NCBI RefSeq assembly: GCF_000006445.2
Contig: NC_006044.2
Location: forward strand, 806,001-870,000
DNA: 64,000 nt
Source: Debaryomyces hansenii CBS767
Lineage: Eukaryota; Ascomycota; Pichiomycetes; Serinales; Debaryomycetaceae
Direction of reading: 5' to 3'
Shown: positions 59,180 to 64,000 of the stretch, one piece after another
Numbering within the stretch: position 1 is the first letter of the stretch
Layout: each line of letters opens with the position of its first letter
Notes under the pieces: model-generated
Seen by the model: the letters and a program-made list of their open reading frames with translations, nothing else
Database searches by the model: none
Told to the model about the DNA's origin: nothing
Translations under genes and position numbers: made by a program

Positions 59180-62053
59180 ATGGCATTAGTATCAGCAACT
59201 CCTTATTTAGCTTTGCTAAGTGAACAAGATCCAAGTTTAAAATCCTACGCTTTAACATCATTAAATGAAATAGTAGATCAATTATGGGCAGAAATAGCTA
59301 ATAATATAACTGATTTAGAAGAGTTGTACGAAGACAAGTCGTTTGAAAAAAGAACATTGGCTGCGTTAATTATTTCTAAGGTTTACTATAACTTGGGAGA
59401 TTTTGAAGCTTCGGTTAAGTATTCGCTTTTCGCAGGAGATGAATTCAATATTGAAGAGCAATCGCAATATATTGAAACAATTGTGTCCCAATGTATTAAT
59501 CTTTATACGTCTTTGTCTCAGAAGAAATACAATGATAAGACAGTGGAAATTGATACCCAATTGACCGGTATTTTTGAGAAAATGGTAGAAAAATGTATTA
59601 AATCAAATGAATTGAAGTTGGCATTAGGCATTTCATTAGAAAGTTACAGATTGGATATAGTTCAATCAATCTTGAAGGAACAAATCAAGATAAACGAAGA
59701 AGTTTGCTTGAACTTAATAAACTATGTACTTGTTTGTTCAAATTCGGTAATTAACAACAGCACTTTCAGAACTAATGTGTTGAATTCTTTAATTGAATTA
59801 TTGTTATCCTTGAAGAAAAACCAAGACTTCTTCACCATTTTCAAAATTATAGTACAATTGAATGACTCTAAGATGGCTATTCAACTTTTCAAGGAATTGA
59901 TTAAAAATGAGGAGAATTTGATAGCTTATCAGGGTGCATTTGATTTAGTAAGTACGGCGTCTCAAGAACTATTAGACAGTACTATTACTGAATTAAAAAA
60001 TGATGAAGCTTTTGGGGCCACTGAACCTGCTCAGGCGAGATTATTGCTTATTTTAAGCGGTGTTCCAACCTGTGACTTGGATATAACTTTCTTGTACAAG
60101 AATAACAACACTGATATTTCGATTTTGAATAAGTCTAAGAATTTATTGGAAGGTAGAAGTTCTATATTCCATTCTGCAGTTACATTTGCCAATGCCTTCA
60201 TGCATGCAGGTACTACTGATGATTCCTTTTTCAGAAAGAACTTAGAATGGTTAGGTAAAGCTACCAACTGGTCCAAATTTTCAGCTACTGCGGCTTTGGG
60301 TGTGATCCATAAAGGTAATTTATCGCAAGGTCGTAATATTTTGAAACCATACTTACCTGGGTCATCTGGTGCTCCACATACAAAGGGAGGATCCTTATTT
60401 GCTCTTGGTTTAATCTTTGCTGGACATGGTAGAGAAACAATTGATTACTTAAAGCTGTTTGTTGATGAACATGGTAATACTGCGGGCAATAATGATACTG
60501 ATGTCATGTTGCATGGTGCATGTCTTGGATGTGGTGTTGCTGGTATGGCATCCAATAGTGAAAGTGTTTATGAAGCATTAAAGGTGGTTTTATATTCTGA
60601 TTCTGCTATTTCTGGTCAAGCAGCAGGTTTAGCTATGGGTTTGGTTATGTTAGGTTCTGGTAATGAGACTGCAATTAATGATATGTTTACTTATGCCCAA
60701 GAAACTCAGCATGAAAATATTATTAGAGGCTTAGCTATTGGTATTGCTCTATTAAATTATGGAAGAGAAGACAAAGCTTTGGATGTGATTGATAGATTTA
60801 TGGCACAGGAAAGTTCCATCTTGAGATATGGAGGAGCTTTTACAATAGCATTAGCGTATGCAGGTACTAGTAACAATGCGGCCATTAAGAAATTATTACA
60901 CTATGCTGTTTCTGATCCTTCAGATGATGTAAGAAGAGCATCTGTTATAAGTTTGGGATTCTTGTTAATTCGTAATTATACTGCAGCTCCACAGATCGTT
61001 GAATTATTATCTCAATCTCATAATCCTCATGTACGTTACGGTACAGCATTGGCATTGGGTATTTCCTGTGCAGGTAGAAGCTTACACTCTGCAATTGAAG
61101 TCTTAGAACCATTAACTAAGGATCCTGTTGATTTTGTTAGACAAGGAGCTTTAATGGCTTCTGCTATGATATTGGTCCAACAGAATGAAAACGTGTACCC
61201 AAAGGTTAAAGAATTTACTGCAAAGTATGCTGACACCATAAAGACTAAACACGAAGATGCATTGGCTAAATTTGGTGCTACATTAGCCCAAGGTATTATT
61301 GATGCTGGTGGTCGTAACGTTACTATTAATTTAGAAAATACTCAAACAAACACATTGAACATAAAAGCAATTGTTGGTTTAACTGTTTTCGTTCAATCAT
61401 GGTACTGGTTCCCATTTGCACATTTCTTATCCTTATCATTTGCTCCAACTTCAATTATTGGTGTCAAAGAAGATTTGAAGGCACCAAAGTTCGAGCTCAA
61501 CTGTCATACGAAGCCAGAAGTTTTCCAATACCCACCAAAGGTTGAAGAATCAAAAGAAAAACAACCAGATAAGATTACCACTGCTGTTTTATCTACAACT
61601 GTTAAGGCAAAAGCTAGAGCCAAGAAGAATCAAGCTAAGAAGCAAGAAGAAGAAGGCATCAAACCAGAACCTACAGATGACAAGATGGATATCGATGAAA
61701 CTGACAAAAAGGCAAAGGATGACAAAGAATCCAAGGAATCTAAGGAAGATGCGGAAGACTCCAAAAACAAGGATGAACAACTTTCAATTCGTTATACTAA
61801 AACTCCTTATAAAATTGGAAACTTATCTCGTGTATTGCCAGCACAATCGAATTATATATCCTTCTCTAAGGATAGCAGGTTTGTTCCAGTGAGAAGATTC
61901 AGAGGTACAGGCGGTATCATTGTTTTAGAGGATACTAAACCAGAAGAAAAGGTTGAAGTCATAAAAACCGTTAGACAATTGAATGTTACGGAAGCTCCAT
62001 TACCTGAGCCATTCACGTTGAGCGGTGATGATTTAAAAGATGATGACGAATAG
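59180..62053 (+). CDS. RPN2: 26S proteasome regulatory subunit Rpn2
   Basis: 957 residues, close to yeast Rpn2 (945). The N-terminal half is helical (LVSATPYLALLSEQDPSLKSYALTSLNEIVDQLWAEI). The PC-repeat toroid runs about 380-740 with the Gly/Ala-rich repeats (GSLFALGLIFAGHGRETIDYL, GACLGCGVAGMASN, GQAAGLAMGLVMLGSGN, ASVISLGFLLIR, RYGTALALGISCAGRS, RQGALMASAMILV). A charged Lys/Glu-rich insert (about 795-860) and the C-terminal KFPVRR-like segment follow. It anchors Rpn13 and the regulatory particle base. The gene ends with an acidic tail DDLKDDDE. Confidence 0.96.
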   Translation: MALVSATPYLALLSEQDPSLKSYALTSLNEIVDQLWAEIANNITDLEELYEDKSFEKRTLAALIISKVYYNLGDFEASVKYSLFAGDEFNIEEQSQYIETIVSQCINLYTSLSQKKYNDKTVEIDTQLTGIFEKMVEKCIKSNELKLALGISLESYRLDIVQSILKEQIKINEEVCLNLINYVLVCSNSVINNSTFRTNVLNSLIELLLSLKKNQDFFTIFKIIVQLNDSKMAIQLFKELIKNEENLIAYQGAFDLVSTASQELLDSTITELKNDEAFGATEPAQARLLLILSGVPTCDLDITFLYKNNNTDISILNKSKNLLEGRSSIFHSAVTFANAFMHAGTTDDSFFRKNLEWLGKATNWSKFSATAALGVIHKGNLSQGRNILKPYLPGSSGAPHTKGGSLFALGLIFAGHGRETIDYLKLFVDEHGNTAGNNDTDVMLHGACLGCGVAGMASNSESVYEALKVVLYSDSAISGQAAGLAMGLVMLGSGNETAINDMFTYAQETQHENIIRGLAIGIALLNYGREDKALDVIDRFMAQESSILRYGGAFTIALAYAGTSNNAAIKKLLHYAVSDPSDDVRRASVISLGFLLIRNYTAAPQIVELLSQSHNPHVRYGTALALGISCAGRSLHSAIEVLEPLTKDPVDFVRQGALMASAMILVQQNENVYPKVKEFTAKYADTIKTKHEDALAKFGATLAQGIIDAGGRNVTINLENTQTNTLNIKAIVGLTVFVQSWYWFPFAHFLSLSFAPTSIIGVKEDLKAPKFELNCHTKPEVFQYPPKVEESKEKQPDKITTAVLSTTVKAKARAKKNQAKKQEEEGIKPEPTDDKMDIDETDKKAKDDKESKESKEDAEDSKNKDEQLSIRYTKTPYKIGNLSRVLPAQSNYISFSKDSRFVPVRRFRGTGGIIVLEDTKPEEKVEVIKTVRQLNVTEAPLPEPFTLSGDDLKDDDE

Positions 62054-62132
62054 ATCCACTTTATTTCTAACTATATATTTAGTTTTATATAATAATTTAG
62101 ATTTAAAATAAAAAAAGATTAATATTATAATA

Positions 62133-63053
62133 TTACACTTCAAAAATTGCAGTGACAGGACGATGGTCACTACAGTAAGAGCCATTACATTCATGGTCAA
62201 TAATTTCATGTTTGACAATAGGTACCCCCTTCGTAGTCCAGATAAAGTCAATACTTGATTCAGAACCGCCCTTTTCGAACCCTGTACAAGTATCCTTGAA
62301 CCCACATCTCTCGTGACAGTTACAAGATGTATCAAGCAAAGACTTAGATAATGTCTGGTACGCTTCTTCGTGTTCTTGACTATTGAAATCTCCACTAAGC
62401 AAACTAGTTCCTTCGGTCTTGCTCATAAGATCAATAATTTGAAGCGATGAGTTTTCTCTCGCTTTCTTACCCTTATGATCATAGTGAGTGTTCAAATAGT
62501 TGACCACTTTCCCAGATTTCTTATGTTTCATCACAACAACGGTGACAATTCTCGGAAAAGCCGCATCCCATCCTTTGGTAGGTTGATTTGGATTCTCACC
62601 TAGCCAGTACGTTTTTCCCGAAACCAAATCCCACTCATCCGTCTTATACAAAATAGGTGCAAATTCACCTTTCGATTTACCATCATCTCTACCAACACCA
62701 AAAAACGTCCATGGCTTCCCTAAACCTTGAAGAATATCATTCAATTGGTTTTGCTTCACTTCTTGCAAACCAACCAAGGTAGGAATTGACTGTGAATGCT
62801 TATTTATAAGCCCAATTACACCGACTTTTCTCTTTGACCAAGGTTCTTCACCCTTCATCATGTTATTATTCTCCTGTCTGATATTATGGGTATAGATTTG
62901 AACCTTCAATGGCGGTAATTCGGCATTTCTATCCTTGACTTGTCCATGGTTTACGTTCCCTTGGTAGTTACTCTTCGAATTCGAGTGATGTTCCTTAACC
63001 TTTTTTTCAGCTTTTCTTAATAACTTATTAGCAATTGTTGTCCCTAATCCCAT
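62133..63053 (-). CDS. Endonuclease/exonuclease/phosphatase family protein
   Basis: 306 residues of the DNase I-like EEP fold. Metal and catalytic landmarks are present: THNIRQEN, the conserved Glu in GLQEVKQNQ, FAPILYK, LNTHYDHKGKKARENSSLQII, SGDFNSQEHEEAY, SIDFIWT, and SDHRPVTAIF. An N-terminal Lys-rich part (residues 1-45) lacks a signal peptide. The substrate could be nucleic acid or a phosphoinositide or sugar phosphate; it cannot be fixed from these motifs. It is convergent with RPN2, with 79 bp between stops. Confidence 0.85.
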   Translation of the reverse strand: MGLGTTIANKLLRKAEKKVKEHHSNSKSNYQGNVNHGQVKDRNAELPPLKVQIYTHNIRQENNNMMKGEEPWSKRKVGVIGLINKHSQSIPTLVGLQEVKQNQLNDILQGLGKPWTFFGVGRDDGKSKGEFAPILYKTDEWDLVSGKTYWLGENPNQPTKGWDAAFPRIVTVVVMKHKKSGKVVNYLNTHYDHKGKKARENSSLQIIDLMSKTEGTSLLSGDFNSQEHEEAYQTLSKSLLDTSCNCHERCGFKDTCTGFEKGGSESSIDFIWTTKGVPIVKHEIIDHECNGSYCSDHRPVTAIFEV

Positions 63054-63184
63054 TTTTGTTTCGTCTTAATACAGAAATTGTTTTTTTAAAAGTTATTGGA
63101 AAAGAATACCTTCAAACATATGAAATGCTTCAGCCTTATTATTGCTATTTCGTCGTGTGACTGACTGCTGCATTGTTTAATGCC

Positions 63185-63191
63185 AAAAAAA
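63185..63191 (-). terminator. Pol III terminator (T7) of tRNA-Leu(UAA)
   Basis: Seven consecutive T residues on the minus strand start four bases after the tRNA 3' end. Polymerase III stops at T runs of this length in yeast. Confidence 0.8.
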
Positions 63192-63194
63192 TAA

Positions 63195-63278
63195 TGAAGG
63201 ATGCGAGGTTCGAACTCGCGCGGACAACTGTCCAGCAGATCTTAAGTCTGCCGCCTTAGACCACTCGGCCAACCCTCC
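63195..63278 (-). tRNA. tRNA-Leu (anticodon UAA)
   Basis: An 84-nt type II tRNA on the minus strand. Acceptor GGAGGGT pairs with ATCCTTC (some G-U), discriminator A. The D-arm includes the A box TGGCCGAGTGG, anticodon stem-loop GCAGA-CTTAAGA-TCTGC gives anticodon UAA, then a long variable arm, and the T-arm has the B box GGTTCGAAC in complement. It matches the well-known yeast tRNA-Leu(UAA) almost base for base. No intron. It reads UUA; the CUG-reading Ser tRNA is not in this window. Confidence 0.97.
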
Positions 63279-63425
63279 ATTTTTGATTTCGAATCTCGAT
63301 GCCTATTGAGATATAGTATATATGTCACCGTATACACACCATATAATTATTTTAAAGTAAGCATTTTCGAAGATAGACGCTGAACTGTATCTACAATCAT
63401 TTACTTTCGTCGTCTACAACTGTTA

Positions 63426-64000
63426 ATGTCAACGGAACGATTGATATATAGTCCTAAGCATTTGACTGAGGTTACCCTAGAAGAGAGGGGATTAAGAATC
63501 ACAGACCAATCGCTCGAAGCATTACACGGGAACGATCACACTCACAATTTTCTATCAGCCTGTTTACAGACAGATTCTAGGACTGGCGAATCGGAGTCAC
63601 ATATTCCGTTTAGAAATATCATATGGTGTGAAAAAATATCATCGGATGATTATCAAGACTTGTATGAGTTGGCGTATATGTACTCGTCATCACAATCGTT
63701 AAAACCAGAAAGAATACAAATTCAAATTAAATCTGTTGATCCGGGCCATGCACATTTATCGTCAGACATTAATGATTTAAGCAAATACATACTTTCGCGG
63801 GCATACGACAAAAGTTTGATTTCCCCATCGATACTTGTTATAATAAACCCACATGGAGGACAAGGTAATGCAGTTAGTATATACGAGCAAAAGATTTTAC
63901 CTATCTTGAAGGAGGCCCACGTTAACTTTAAATACCAAGAAACCAAATACCAAGGGCACGCAATGGAAATATCTAAGGGCTTAGATGTTAATAGATATGA
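63426..64000 (+). CDS. LCB4: Sphingoid long-chain base kinase, 5' part (3' end outside window)
   Basis: Open from ATG 63426 to the window edge, 191 codons. The start MSTERLIYSPKHLTEVTLEER resembles yeast Lcb4/Lcb5 N-termini; the diacylglycerol-kinase-type catalytic domain begins at SPSILVIINPHGGQGNA, the ATP-binding glycine-rich motif, and continues YQETKYQGHAMEIS. It phosphorylates sphingoid bases such as phytosphingosine and dihydrosphingosine. The 5' region includes the tRNA gene in reverse orientation, about 150 bp upstream. Choice between LCB4 and LCB5 is not possible here. Confidence 0.9.
   Translation, partial: MSTERLIYSPKHLTEVTLEERGLRITDQSLEALHGNDHTHNFLSACLQTDSRTGESESHIPFRNIIWCEKISSDDYQDLYELAYMYSSSQSLKPERIQIQIKSVDPGHAHLSSDINDLSKYILSRAYDKSLISPSILVIINPHGGQGNAVSIYEQKILPILKEAHVNFKYQETKYQGHAMEISKGLDVNRY

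Overview
This window is nuclear DNA of a budding yeast, most likely a CUG-Ser clade species close to Debaryomyces. The genes are compact and almost intron-free. The DNA is AT-rich, and the products are typical Saccharomycotina proteins (THS1, SEC28, DAM1, GET2, MSL1, UTP7, RPN2). The clade is inferred partly from CTG codons that fall inside pure serine tracts of the WSC-type sensor (16367-16606). The closeness to Debaryomyces is a judgement from gene content and composition, not from a database match.

Layout. 1-6.5 kb: 3' end of a septin gene, SEC28 (epsilon-COP), an unrecognised membrane protein, THS1 (Thr-tRNA synthetase), an orphan coiled-coil protein and mitochondrial uL14 (MRPL38). 6.7-9.7 kb: a tandem duplication of a KRE9/KNH1 cell-wall glucan gene, about 1.48 kb per unit. 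The coding parts are almost identical, whereas the flanks have decayed. 9.9-16 kb: an orphan ORF, then a head-to-tail pair of succinate-semialdehyde dehydrogenase (UGA2) and a ureohydrolase, which together suggest guanidinobutyrate/GABA use. A long intergenic stretch follows. 16-25.7 kb: WSC sensor, CUB1 (UPF0662), STS1 (nuclear proteasome tether), an orphan, UTP7, mitochondrial DHODH (URA9) and DAM1. 25.8-33.2 kb: a possible 59-residue gene, GET2, SHY1, a serine-rich cell-wall protein whose GPI tail appears to be out of frame, NUT2 (MED10), an orphan, V-ATPase subunit f and a peroxisomal Pxp2-like protein. 33.3-50.4 kb: AFG1-like ATPase, YMR1, JIP5, an OSH1/OSH2-type oxysterol-binding protein, MSL1, HEM14 and an Ecm21-type arrestin. 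51.4-64 kb: NSA1 (with a hidden first exon and a 65-nt intron), an SDR enzyme, a kinesin, SER33, RPN2, an EEP-family nuclease/phosphatase, tRNA-Leu(UAA) and the 5' end of an LCB4-type sphingoid base kinase.

The genes do not form one pathway, which is normal for a yeast chromosome arm. Themes that recur are proteasome function (CUB1, STS1, RPN2 with a PACE-like site), ribosome biogenesis (UTP7, JIP5, NSA1), mitochondria (MRPL38, URA9, SHY1, AFG1-like, HEM14) and the cell wall (KRE9 pair, WSC, Ser-rich protein). Nothing resembling a transposon, virus, LTR or CRISPR array was seen.

The most useful observations are the NSA1 exon/intron model, the conversion-like KRE9 duplication, the ureohydrolase-UGA2 pair and the broken GPI tail. 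Residues written as Leu from CTG codons should be read as Ser if the CUG-Ser assignment is right.
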